Source: JAFGDI01 sp963662515
GTDB taxonomy: Bacteria; Planctomycetota; Phycisphaerae; Sedimentisphaerales; SM23-30
Direction of reading: 5' to 3'
DNA length: 64,000 bases
Assembly (NCBI GenBank): GCA_963662515.1
Contig: OY759675.1
Location: 3,224,001-3,288,000 of the forward strand
Below the pieces are notes generated by a model. It ran no database searches. It worked only from the letters and a program-made list of their open reading frames with translations, and was not told the DNA's origin. This document shows, one piece after another, positions 26,389-35,244 of the stretch; the stretch's first letter is position 1, and each line of letters opens with the position of its first letter. A program made the translations under genes and the position numbers.

Positions 26389-27063
26389 ATGATATCGAAC
26401 AGTCACAGTGTCATACTGGTTGACAGCCACCCATTAACAAGAGCCGGTCTGAAGTATGCTCTTGAAAGCACAGGAAAATACAAGGTCAGTCACCAGACAG
26501 ACGATCAGAGAGAGGCACTTTCACTGGCACTCAGAACCGGAGCTGACGCCGCAGTAATAGAATTATCTTATAGTGACGGCCTCACCGGTCTTGACCTTAT
26601 AAAAGAATTCGGCAATCTTTGCCCCAATACAAAAATACTTGTATGTTCTCTTCAAGATGAACAGGTATTCGCTGAAAGGGCAATAAGGGCGGGAGCTAAT
26701 GGCTACATAATGAAAAGTGAGCCTATAGACCAATTTCTGACCGCCATGGCAACGGTGATAAAAGGCGAGGTATATCTCAGTAGCAAAATGTCACGAAAAC
26801 TGGTTTATGGTATTTTGGGCAAACGAACTCAGGGCAGCTCTCTGCCAGAGGAATGTCTGACCGACCGCGAAATACAAATATTGCAGATGATCGGAGAAGG
26901 AGCCGGCACCAGCAGCATAGCAGAAAAATTACATATTAGCGCTAAAACCGTCGAAACCCACCGAGCCAATATAAAACATAAGTTTAACCTGCAAGACTCA
27001 GCAGCACTGATCTCTTTTGCTATCAAATGGCGGCACAGCCCTGAGAAATCAGCCGGTCTCTGA
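26389..27063 (+). CDS. NarL/LuxR-type response regulator with degenerate receiver
   Basis: A 224-residue regulator with an N-terminal receiver (about 7-125) and a C-terminal LuxR-type helix-turn-helix (LTDREIQILQMIGEGAGTSSIAEKLHISAKTVETH). In the receiver the phospho-acceptor aspartate is replaced by glutamate (E58 in AAVIELS), and the acidic pair after the first strand is D12-S13 instead of D-D. S87 and K109 (YIMKSEP) are present. A Glu at this place can mimic the phosphorylated state, so the protein may be constitutively active or regulated in another way. The gene is alone, divergent from birA, and faces the signalling operon 27087-30970 across 23 bases. Target unknown. Confidence 0.88.
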   Translation: MISNSHSVILVDSHPLTRAGLKYALESTGKYKVSHQTDDQREALSLALRTGADAAVIELSYSDGLTGLDLIKEFGNLCPNTKILVCSLQDEQVFAERAIRAGANGYIMKSEPIDQFLTAMATVIKGEVYLSSKMSRKLVYGILGKRTQGSSLPEECLTDREIQILQMIGEGAGTSSIAEKLHISAKTVETHRANIKHKFNLQDSAALISFAIKWRHSPEKSAGL

Positions 27064-27086
27064 CCTGACACCAAATCTTCTTATGG

Positions 27087-27491
27087 TCAACCAGAAGTAA
27101 TTGATTCAAGCTCAAGTACCGCCTCTTCCAGGCACTTGTTCAACGCTTCTATGCCGGCATCTTTTGACAGAAACTTATCTGCACCGCAACTATAGGCCAG
27201 CCCGGCATCTTTATTCTCATGTATAGTCAATATAATCACATAAACGAATTTACCATCAGCGCGAGATTTAACCTCTTTACATAGATCTATGCCATCAGCA
27301 CCGGGCATATCCCAGTCCAGTATGGCAATATCGGGCGGATTGTCAGACATTAACACTTTACGAGCTGTCAGGCCATCTTCTACCACAGCAGGATCACAAT
27401 CAAGACGCCTCAACATCATCCTGATTATCTTCTGCATTATCTTACTGTCTTCTGCATAAAGGATCGCATATCTGCCTAATTTGTTTTCCAT
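27087..27491 (-). CDS. Single-domain response regulator (CheY-like)
   Basis: A 134-residue receiver domain without output domain. Acidic pair E-D in ILYAEDS, phospho-acceptor in ILDWDMPGADG, Thr in ILTIHEN and Lys in KFLSKDA are all present, so it is likely phosphorylated. The ATG at 27491 has GGAG eight bases upstream and lies four bases after the hybrid kinase stop codon, so the two are co-translated or co-transcribed. It is likely the partner of that kinase, perhaps as a phosphate shuttle or protein-interaction output. Confidence 0.9.
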   Translation of the reverse strand: MENKLGRYAILYAEDSKIMQKIIRMMLRRLDCDPAVVEDGLTARKVLMSDNPPDIAILDWDMPGADGIDLCKEVKSRADGKFVYVIILTIHENKDAGLAYSCGADKFLSKDAGIEALNKCLEEAVLELESITSG

Positions 27492-27494
27492 GTT

Positions 27495-29885
27495 TTACTC
27501 TCCGCTTATATAAGCATTAATTTCACTCAAAACAGCATTCATTTCCTGCTCTATTTCTGGCACCTTCGTTCGCACTGAATCTATATCTCCACCTTTACCC
27601 GCCTGTTCCGCCTCCAAACACAACTCACGCAATCTATCAGCCCCAACCCCCCAGGCAATACCTTTCAATCCGTGGGCATACCTTCCGGCATTAGCTGAAT
27701 CATTCTGCTCGAGAGAACTGTTTATATTCGCAAAGGTTTCCAATGCTTCTGTGGCAAAAGTCTCGAATATTTCCAGAAGCAGTTCATTATCACCACCAAC
27801 ATTATGTCTTACTTTTTCCAGATCAACAGCATGCTTTACTTCACCAGAATCAGCACCGCCTTCACTGGCTCCTGACTGTTCCTGACTGCCTCCCTGCTCA
27901 TTTTCGAACATTGAAACAATCTCAGTCTGCGATGGCATTACCCGCTCCGGGTCAACTTGAGCGATTATTACTTCACGCAGCTTTTGCAGTGTAAGGGGCT
28001 TACTCAGGTAATCGTCCATACCTGCATCAAGGCACATTCGCCTGTCTTCCTCAAAGGCATTGGCCGTAAGAGCAATTATCTTGGGCTTATTGTCTTTGAC
28101 CAGCTCAAGTATCTTACCGGTCGCATCCAGACCGTCCATTTTCGGCATTTGCAGGTCCATAAATACCAGGTCATAGTTACCAGCCGAAACCTTCTCAACC
28201 GCTTCCTGGCCATTATCAGCAGAATCGGCATTAAAGCCCAATTTGGCCAGCATCTTCACCGCCATCACCCGGTTTGTTTTGCTGTCATCAACAACAAGCA
28301 CTCTCAGGTCCTGATTGAATACCTGGTCAACAGGAATATTAACGGCAGACTCTACCTGCTCTCTTTGTGCCTTTTCCAGCTTAATAGAAACCGTAAACAC
28401 AGAGCCCTTGCCAACTGCACTTTCAACAGCGATCGTACCCCCCATTAAACGAACCAGGTCTTTTGTTATCGACAGTCCCAGACCGGTGCCCCCCTGCTTC
28501 CTTGTAGAAGAAGCATCTAACTGGGTAAACTTATTGAATATATTATCTAAAGACTGCTTGCCAATACCAACACCAGTATCAGACACGATAATATCAACTG
28601 ATATCGGCTCGCCCGGAATATCATCGCCAACCATAACGGCTATTTTAACAAACCCTCTTTCAGTGAACTTTATCGCATTACTGACCAGATTTGTCATTAT
28701 CTGGATAATGCGAATATCGTCTCCTACAAAATATTTATGGCCATGATCCTGATAATCAACAACGAACTCTATGCCCTTTTCCTCTGCAAGCATAGCCATA
28801 ACCTTTTTAATCCTTTGTACAATAAGATACAGGTCAAAGGGAACAGTTGCCAGTTGCAGTTTATTAGCTTCTATCTTGGAATAGTCCAGAATATTATTAA
28901 TAATTGAAAGCAGGGTATTACCTGCCTCCTTTATCGTATTTGCATATTCAAGCTGTTCATTGCTCAGCCCGGTAGTCAACAGCAAGTCTGTCATACCTAT
29001 AACACCATTCATAGGTGTGCGTATCTCATGAGACATACAGGCTAAAAACTCGCTCTTGGCAATATCTGCCTTTTTCGCCTGGGCCAGTGATTCCTGCAAT
29101 TCAGAGTTATGGCTCTGCATCTGCTTTTCACTTATCTCTAATCGCTCTGCCATATAATCAATACTCTTGGCCACAACCCCGACAGCATCATTATATGGCA
29201 TTTTGATCCGATATTTGACATTTCCATGTCTGATATTATTAGCAGCTTCCACGATCATACTCAGGCGGCTGCGCAATACATAACTCACTAATAATAACAT
29301 AGCTATGATAACAATACCGCCAAATACCAGACAAGCCGGAATTATAATATTAAAAATCGAAAGCCGCTTTATAAGCACCTCAGTAAGACCAGTTACTTCC
29401 TTCCACTTACTGATACAATAAGCCATAGTCTCTTTTTTAGCACTGGTTATTATGTCCTTAACCTGCTCTAGCGACTCTTTGGCATTATCACGACTGGGGT
29501 CGAGAAAATAGGTAGATTTAAGTACAAAAGCAACAGTTCGACACTTTCGCTCACCCAATCTCACCTTTTCTATAAAATCGACATTATTTAAATTAACTAT
29601 CGCCGGACCATTAATTATACTGCGAATACGGTCCAGATGACTCAGAGCATCTCTGACATCATTTTCTTCATTATAGTATAACTCATAGAAACTATCTGAC
29701 ACTTCTGAAAATTCATAAACCAAAGTCGATATGGCTATCAGACCATCGTTGTACCGCTTAAGATCATCTTTAACATAAGTTGAAACCCGACTGGCATAGC
29801 CATACGACAAAATCGTAATAGCAAGCAGCACTGACAATATCACCAGTGTGGCAAACAGATATATTTTAGTAAATGAAAATCTCAT
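27495..29885 (-). CDS. Hybrid sensor histidine kinase with receiver and Hpt domains
   Basis: A 796-residue membrane kinase of the BarA/ArcB-like layout. Order: membrane helix 1 (about 8-30), periplasmic helical sensor (about 31-176), membrane helix 2 (about 177-203), HAMP (about 203-255), dimerisation and phospho-acceptor domain with H286 in SHEIRTPMNGV, ATP-binding domain with GTGLGLSI, receiver with VLVVDDSKTNRVM and MDLQMPKMDG, and a C-terminal Hpt domain with the phospho-histidine in YAHGLKGIAWGVG. It is a complete phosphorelay in one chain. It is in an operon with the lipoprotein 29900-30970 (14-base gap, upstream) and the receiver 27087-27491. The periplasmic sensor probably interacts with the lipoprotein; the signal is unknown. 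Confidence 0.92.
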   Translation of the reverse strand: MRFSFTKIYLFATLVILSVLLAITILSYGYASRVSTYVKDDLKRYNDGLIAISTLVYEFSEVSDSFYELYYNEENDVRDALSHLDRIRSIINGPAIVNLNNVDFIEKVRLGERKCRTVAFVLKSTYFLDPSRDNAKESLEQVKDIITSAKKETMAYCISKWKEVTGLTEVLIKRLSIFNIIIPACLVFGGIVIIAMLLLVSYVLRSRLSMIVEAANNIRHGNVKYRIKMPYNDAVGVVAKSIDYMAERLEISEKQMQSHNSELQESLAQAKKADIAKSEFLACMSHEIRTPMNGVIGMTDLLLTTGLSNEQLEYANTIKEAGNTLLSIINNILDYSKIEANKLQLATVPFDLYLIVQRIKKVMAMLAEEKGIEFVVDYQDHGHKYFVGDDIRIIQIMTNLVSNAIKFTERGFVKIAVMVGDDIPGEPISVDIIVSDTGVGIGKQSLDNIFNKFTQLDASSTRKQGGTGLGLSITKDLVRLMGGTIAVESAVGKGSVFTVSIKLEKAQREQVESAVNIPVDQVFNQDLRVLVVDDSKTNRVMAVKMLAKLGFNADSADNGQEAVEKVSAGNYDLVFMDLQMPKMDGLDATGKILELVKDNKPKIIALTANAFEEDRRMCLDAGMDDYLSKPLTLQKLREVIIAQVDPERVMPSQTEIVSMFENEQGGSQEQSGASEGGADSGEVKHAVDLEKVRHNVGGDNELLLEIFETFATEALETFANINSSLEQNDSANAGRYAHGLKGIAWGVGADRLRELCLEAEQAGKGGDIDSVRTKVPEIEQEMNAVLSEINAYISGE

Positions 29886-29899
29886 TATCTAACATCACC

Positions 29900-30970
29900 T
29901 TATGGCTTGGGTTCAACCGTCAGCACAATAGTATCAAATATATTACCAGTACGATAAAGCGGTTTGTGCCAGGATTTTTCCACCCCGGTCCCCGCCATTT
30001 CATAAAGACTTATACCAAACACATTTTCTTTACCGTAGCTCATGACGACATCGTCAGAATTGCCGGTATCGAGCTTACGGGCAAATTCTATGGTCCAATA
30101 ACCATCAACCCACTTCCCCTTGCCCCTTATGTCAGCCCGGCTGCCTTGCGGCTCCCTGCTGTAAAACTTCTTTACTGCCGGGCCATAGTTTTCAAAGAAC
30201 ATCTCCTCAGAGACACAACTTCTGCCCTCATCTGCTTTCCTGAGCAGAAACAATCTGCCATATTTTTCGGAACTCAGTTCATACCCTCCCTCAACATTTT
30301 CTACCGAAACTATTTGAGATTTATCATCAAGATATCCCGCCGGATTACTGCGGCACGCCTTCCAGAACCAGATATCGGCTGTATGCGGCTCCACCAATGC
30401 CGGGTCAAAAGACATGTTTCCCCCTGACATACTCCATTTAAGCACCAGAGTATCTTCCCGGTCCATACCCTCTATATACACCTGCTCTTTATCGCTCCAT
30501 ACCAGAGATTTATGCTGCTCCGACGCAGTAGCGGCAGGATATTTTGCTATAAAATAAATATTTTCGTCATCGTGGTAAGTTTTCAGAGTTATCGGCCTTT
30601 GTGAAGAATAATCCAAAGTTTCGATCTCTTTGACCTGACCCCATATTTCTTCAGACTCAACCCCATCGATCACTGGCTGAAAATCAGCATATTTGCATTC
30701 CAGCCTGATCTCCTTGGGCTCTCGAACATGGTCAACCAGTTCCTGATATTCACCCGGTTCTCGTCGTGGTACTGGCACTAATTCATACCTGACAACCTCT
30801 TTGGGGGCATCATTCTGCGAATCTGCACCTTCTTTTAAACTGCCATCTACCTGTTTTACCACATGATCAAGCTCATGATCGATAGACTGCTCATGATCTT
30901 CACAACCGCAGAACAAACAAATTAAAGCCGTAGTTAATATCAATAATCCATGCCTTACTGATTTATTCAT
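29900..30970 (-). CDS. Lipoprotein with an ethylbenzene-dehydrogenase-like haem-binding domain
   Basis: A 356-residue lipoprotein. The start at 30968-30970 (MNKSVRHGLL) is preceded by GAGG; a longer frame to 31060 is not supported. The lipoprotein signal ends at C23 (LFCGC). After an acidic linker, from about residue 90 the sequence follows the fold of the haem-b binding subunit of ethylbenzene dehydrogenase and its relatives: LECKYADFQPVIDG, then ADIWFWKACRSNPAGYLDD, then GYWTIEFARKLDTGNSDDV. Such domains bind haem in periplasmic redox enzymes and occur as stand-alone proteins. Here it is first in an operon with a hybrid kinase, so a sensory role for haem or a redox ligand is inferred. The start of the operon has a plausible promoter at 31028-31057. 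Confidence 0.75.
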   Translation of the reverse strand: MNKSVRHGLLILTTALICLFCGCEDHEQSIDHELDHVVKQVDGSLKEGADSQNDAPKEVVRYELVPVPRREPGEYQELVDHVREPKEIRLECKYADFQPVIDGVESEEIWGQVKEIETLDYSSQRPITLKTYHDDENIYFIAKYPAATASEQHKSLVWSDKEQVYIEGMDREDTLVLKWSMSGGNMSFDPALVEPHTADIWFWKACRSNPAGYLDDKSQIVSVENVEGGYELSSEKYGRLFLLRKADEGRSCVSEEMFFENYGPAVKKFYSREPQGSRADIRGKGKWVDGYWTIEFARKLDTGNSDDVVMSYGKENVFGISLYEMAGTGVEKSWHKPLYRTGNIFDTIVLTVEPKP

Positions 30971-31027
30971 ATATAAAACCTCACTATTTAAGTTTATGGT
31001 ATTTCTGAACTCTGTAGGTCTATCGTC

Positions 31028-31057
31028 ACTATAGTTTTGCTCCTTTACAAGGTGTAA
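31028..31057 (-). promoter_or_regulatory. Putative promoter of the lipoprotein-kinase operon
   Basis: On the minus strand TTACAC (31052-31057) and TATAGT (31028-31033) are 18 bases apart and lie 60-90 bases before the lipoprotein start. The rest of the 378-base gap to the rodA start at 31349 shows no gene. Confidence 0.35.
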
Positions 31058-31348
31058 CATCAGCCAGCCAAAAACAGGCTATAAAACATTAAACAACAAA
31101 AAATTAAAGCTATTAATAAAGTCCCATAACAACCACCCTATATTCCTCCCTGCCCCCCAAAAGACAAATGCTCATTCTGATGTGAGTCAAGCCTGTAATC
31201 GCCGGTTATTCCATATCTTGATATTTCATAAGCTAATTATCAGACCCAAATTGAAAAATATTGCAACCAGAATGAATACCGATTATGCTGATACTGTTAA
31301 AAACAAACCAAAACCCCCGAAAAGAGGGCAAAATATACAGGACCGATA

Positions 31349-32491
31349 ATGTTAAAACAGATATGGCATGGAAAACTTGGCGGCCTCAGACTCGTGATGC
31401 TGCTGGCAGTATTCGCACTGGTGGCTGTGGGTTTACTGTGTATCTCTGCCAGCGGCCGCAGCTTTGAATTTAACAAGCAATTGACCTGGCTGGGAATTTC
31501 TATGGCAGTAATGCTTCTGGTAAACCATATACATTACAAGAAGATCGGACAGTTAAGTATGCTCCTGTTCATTTTCACCAATCTTCTACTGCTGATCGTA
31601 TTAGTCGGCAAACATTTTGGGCTTACCAGCATTGTACCAGAAATTGGAGGCTCATATCGCTGGATAACCCTGGGAGATTCCAGCCTGCTGCGCATACAGC
31701 CATCAGAACTCGCCAAACTATCATTCATACTCACCCTGGCATGGTATCTCAGAAATAAAAACTGTGAAACTTTTGTTCAGGGCATAATTAAACCATTTCT
31801 GCTATCAGCAACCCCGATGCTCCTGATCTTACTCGAGCCTAACCTGGGTACTTTCCTGCTCTTTATCCCGATACTGTTCATGATGATATTTCTGGCTGGA
31901 GCCAGACCCAGGCACATACTGGCAGTGGTCATGATCGTCCTTATCTGCTCACCCATGAGCCTGCTGGTGATCCAGGATTATCAAAAAACCAGAATAATAG
32001 GACTGTTCAAGCAAAACACCAGCGATGCCGACTGGCTCAGCGGCAGCGGATACCAATTGCACAAGTCCAAGATGTGCATTGGTTCTGGAGGCGTGCTGGG
32101 CCAGCATAATGAAGGTATATTCGTTAAATATCCTCTTCTGCCTGAAAGGCATAATGACTTTATCTTTGCCATGATCGGCCATCAATGGGGTTTTATTGGC
32201 TGTGCGTTCGTACTCTTTCTTTACCTTTTGCTATTACTGGGTGCGGTAGAGATATCAGCCAGTCAGCCGGACCCATTTGGTAAGCTGGTCGCTATGGGCA
32301 TAGCCACGCTCATGCTCTGCCAGATGTTCGTTAATATTTCCATGACCATTGGCCTGGCACCTGTCACCGGCACAAATCTGCCCTTCATAAGCTATGGCGG
32401 CAGCAGCCTGGTAAGTAATTTCATCTCACTGGGACTGCTTATCAATATAGCCCGCCATCACGACCGCACCATTGGAAGACATAAACTCTGA
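31349..32491 (+). CDS. rodA: RodA/FtsW family peptidoglycan glycosyltransferase
   Basis: A 380-residue SEDS-family membrane enzyme that polymerises lipid II in cell elongation (RodA) or division (FtsW). About ten hydrophobic helices are seen; motifs: IQPSELAKLSFIL, LEPNLGTFLLF, LPERHNDFIFAMIG and the C-terminal GLAPVTGTNLPFISYGGSSLV. The pattern is closer to RodA. It is single, between divergent and convergent genes, with no mreBCD or PBP2 nearby, and with AGGA before the ATG. Planctomycetes often lack parts of the peptidoglycan machinery, so presence of this enzyme is informative. I am sure of the family, less of RodA against FtsW. Confidence 0.9.
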   Translation: MLKQIWHGKLGGLRLVMLLAVFALVAVGLLCISASGRSFEFNKQLTWLGISMAVMLLVNHIHYKKIGQLSMLLFIFTNLLLLIVLVGKHFGLTSIVPEIGGSYRWITLGDSSLLRIQPSELAKLSFILTLAWYLRNKNCETFVQGIIKPFLLSATPMLLILLEPNLGTFLLFIPILFMMIFLAGARPRHILAVVMIVLICSPMSLLVIQDYQKTRIIGLFKQNTSDADWLSGSGYQLHKSKMCIGSGGVLGQHNEGIFVKYPLLPERHNDFIFAMIGHQWGFIGCAFVLFLYLLLLLGAVEISASQPDPFGKLVAMGIATLMLCQMFVNISMTIGLAPVTGTNLPFISYGGSSLVSNFISLGLLINIARHHDRTIGRHKL

Positions 32492-33033
32492 TCTTACCAG
32501 CATTGCAACCCCAGCTCTAAAACAACTCACCAATATCAAACCTACACACCCCGACAGTATTGTAAGCCTACTTACAAAAACAACCCTTTCGCCTGGCCGG
32601 AAACAATTTCACTATCATTTGGAAGAAAAAACAAAAAAAATGATTAAGTACCCGCCCCTATTCTCCGAATATAATACTAACTTAACAACTTCTTCTCTCT
32701 AAAAGGCATTCAGGCCGCACTTCGCAGAATCAGTCTGAATGCCTTGTTTTTTAGTAAAAAACCTCAGTCCCATAAAAAAGCCCATATAACCATTACAAAG
32801 CCCTGTAAAAAACAGATCGCAGCACACTGCCAGATTAACAAGCAGTAAAAATCAAAATATCAACCTGTATAATACTTTATAAAAACGGACTTAGTCTTAA
32901 AATATGGATTATTCTTCATAAGTTATAAGACCTTAAACAGAAAAATCTTTCCATGAAGAATACATTATTACTAAAGGTTATCGGACCTTGATCTAAAATA
33001 ATAATCACTTGCCATATTTAAATTATCGCTGAA
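32492..33033. other. Gene-free AT-rich stretch after rodA
   Basis: About 540 bases between convergent genes. It includes a TATAAT at 32670-32675 without a good -35 and the hairpin at 32703-32752 (separate entry), and is otherwise AT-rich with no ribosome-site-bearing frame. A frame from 32472 overlaps the end of rodA and starts at TTG without a site. Confidence 0.5.
32703..32752 (+). terminator. Rho-independent terminator downstream of rodA
   Basis: AAGGCATTCAG (32703-32713) pairs with CTGAATGCCTT (32735-32745) around a 21-base loop and is followed by six T (32747-32752). It lies 210 bases after the rodA stop, so it may end rodA or a short transcript starting near the TATAAT at 32670. Confidence 0.75.
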
Positions 33034-34146
33034 TTATAAATACCTGTTAGCTACCGACTCAATTATCTCGGCCATTTCCGGACGACTGTTTTCTAAGGAC
33101 TGAAATAAACACAACTGACTGCGGCATCTCTGCAAATTATGCTCCCGGCTGGTTATCCGGAAATATCTGTCGCCCTGCAAATAGTCAGTAAGAAAGCGAC
33201 TGGCGAGCATAAGGGCCATTAGACTGGCTGAAAATGCCAGATAGTCACGCTCCCGATTGGTCAGAATACTGGCAACCTTACTTAGATAGCCCTCTGCTAC
33301 GGCACGGAACATCTCCATATCTACTTTGCCACACCGCAAATGCAGATCACTGTCTGAGCTGGAAGAAAGAACAGAACGGACCAGATCGCCGAAATCATAG
33401 TGCACCAAACCATGCATTACCGTATCAAGATCTATAACGCATAAGCCTTCGCCGGTCTTATCGTCCAGCATAACATTGTTGATCTTCGTATCATTATGCG
33501 TGATACGCAACGGCAAATCTCCACAAGTCACCAACTCAGGCAAGGTATTGAACATGGAAGCATGCTCTATAATTATATCTATTTCAGGAAGAACCTGAGA
33601 AACTCGACCTACCTGGTCTATAGCTATTGCCTGGCACAACTGGCGATAGCGAGCAGGACCATCAAGGAAACCAGGGATCACATCATGTAATGGCTCAAGA
33701 TCATAATCTGATAATAGCAACTGAAAATCACCAAAAGCAGTAGCAGCATGAAACGCCTGCTCTGGACAGGTGAACCGATCAAAGGTCCTGGCACCTTCTA
33801 TATAATCGCTCAAACGCCAATAATGTCCATTTTTATCAGCATAATATTGCTCACCACTGCCTGTCTGATAAAAATTAAGTACTCGACGAGCATGATCTGC
33901 TACACCGGCACTATGGAGCTTATTGCGAATATGACTGGTAACCCTTATGGTATTAGCCATTACCTCAGCCGGCCTGGAAAACACATTTTGATTGATCCGC
34001 TGTAAAAAATACCTGTCAGGGGCACCTTTACGCTCAGACTCCACCAAAAAAGTATCATTTATATTGCCAGAACCAAAAGCTCCAGCAGAGCCGAAAACCG
34101 AATCTGTAGCGAACTTTTCAAATATTTCTTTGAGATCAAAACTCAT
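33034..34146 (-). CDS. Aminoglycoside-phosphotransferase-fold kinase, NahK-like
   Basis: A 370-residue kinase of the APH/choline kinase fold. Start: residues 17-32 carry VFGSAGAFGSGNINDTF, the ATP-binding loop of the N-acetylhexosamine 1-kinase type, followed by YFLQRINQNVF. Catalytic loop: ITHNDTKINNVMLD (D in HND); metal site: VIDLDTVMHG. NahK phosphorylates N-acetylhexosamines at C1; the exact sugar here is not certain, but a role in sugar activation fits the glycan-degrading context. It is not part of an operon; the start has no strong ribosome site. Other family members phosphorylate homoserine or hexosamine. Confidence 0.75.
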   Translation of the reverse strand: MSFDLKEIFEKFATDSVFGSAGAFGSGNINDTFLVESERKGAPDRYFLQRINQNVFSRPAEVMANTIRVTSHIRNKLHSAGVADHARRVLNFYQTGSGEQYYADKNGHYWRLSDYIEGARTFDRFTCPEQAFHAATAFGDFQLLLSDYDLEPLHDVIPGFLDGPARYRQLCQAIAIDQVGRVSQVLPEIDIIIEHASMFNTLPELVTCGDLPLRITHNDTKINNVMLDDKTGEGLCVIDLDTVMHGLVHYDFGDLVRSVLSSSSDSDLHLRCGKVDMEMFRAVAEGYLSKVASILTNRERDYLAFSASLMALMLASRFLTDYLQGDRYFRITSREHNLQRCRSQLCLFQSLENSRPEMAEIIESVANRYL

Positions 34147-34542
34147 CTGCTAATTACACGACTTGCTATAGAAACTAAACTGTAAGGAAAGGCAAGCCTC
34201 CTTATTAAGATTAAAACCACAACCTGATTATACCGCTTTTTCTGTCTATATCAATATCAAATCAGCCTTCAGACCGGCCTAAAGCATTAAATTTCAGACA
34301 ATTATCTTATCCCTGGCTCGCTGGGAAGTATTTCTGAAAAGACCAACAGTATTGACGGGCCTTTATATGCCACTATCATTCTATAAAATACAGTAAACAT
34401 TCACACTCACAAGCCGGTTAAGGCTGCGTAAGAATATTTCTCCATCCACAATTATCCTTGCCCCGGCGTGTTCATAAAAGACAATCATAGCCATTTAACA
34501 AGCATGCCAAACGCCGAACCGAACAGGATTGGCCGGACACCT
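34147..34542. other. Gene-free stretch between kinase and menG
   Basis: About 395 bases upstream of the kinase start and downstream of menG. I see no gene, tRNA or strong hairpin. A TTGACG near 34351 could be a -35 box, but no matching -10 follows at the right distance. Confidence 0.45.
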
Positions 34543-35244
34543 TTATTTCTTTTCACAGACATAGAGCCAGACAACAGACATGAAGACTGACCTGACCGAA
34601 TTAGATAGCCCATATTCACATAAAAGGGCAGATAGTTCTGCGGGGCTATAAAACGATTTCACACTCTGATACAAATAGGTGAAGGCTGACATTTTACCGG
34701 TGGCAATACCGCCAAGCAGAGGCATAAACCAGCGAAAGTAGATATTAAAGATGAAGCGTAACATAAACTGGCTGGGCATAGAAAATTCAAGGATAAAGAC
34801 CTTACCGCCGGGCTTAAGTACCCGATACATCTCCCCTATCGCCTGGGTTATATCTGACACATTACGCAACCCAAACGCAACCGTAATACAATCAAAAGTA
34901 TTATCTGCAAATGGTAATGCCAGCATATCACCATTTACCCAGCTTATACGGCTCAAACCCTTTTGTTCAGCACGACCACGGGCAATTTTCAACATAGCAC
35001 CTGAGCTGTCAAGAGCAGTGATCTGCATTGATGATACCTCACTGGCAACAGATAAGGCTATATCGCCTGTTCCGGCAGCAAGGTCAAGCATATTACCAAA
35101 ACCGCCACGCAATACCGAGCGAACAAGCACTCTGCGCCAGCGATCAGCCATACCCAGCGAGATAAGATCATTGGCACGATCATAACCGCAGGCTATAGCA
35201 TCAAAGTCTGGCCGATAGTCACTTTTCGTTTTTTTATCTCTCAT
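34543..35244 (-). CDS. menG: Demethylmenaquinone methyltransferase MenG/UbiE
   Basis: A 233-residue S-adenosylmethionine-dependent methyltransferase that methylates demethylmenaquinone in the last step of menaquinone synthesis. Motif I is LDLAAGTGDIAL, and the MenG/UbiE signature is FGLRNVSD with RVLKPGGKVFILEFSMP. Its ATG overlaps the menA stop codon by one base (TAATG), so the two genes are translationally coupled. With menA it forms the end of a menaquinone module, and it supports anaerobic respiration or electron transfer through menaquinone. Confidence 0.93.
   Translation of the reverse strand: MRDKKTKSDYRPDFDAIACGYDRANDLISLGMADRWRRVLVRSVLRGGFGNMLDLAAGTGDIALSVASEVSSMQITALDSSGAMLKIARGRAEQKGLSRISWVNGDMLALPFADNTFDCITVAFGLRNVSDITQAIGEMYRVLKPGGKVFILEFSMPSQFMLRFIFNIYFRWFMPLLGGIATGKMSAFTYLYQSVKSFYSPAELSALLCEYGLSNSVRSVFMSVVWLYVCEKK

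Noticed and set aside
32472..32702. 76-codon plus-strand frame at the end of rodA
   Set aside because: TTG start inside rodA without a ribosome site; no domain pattern.
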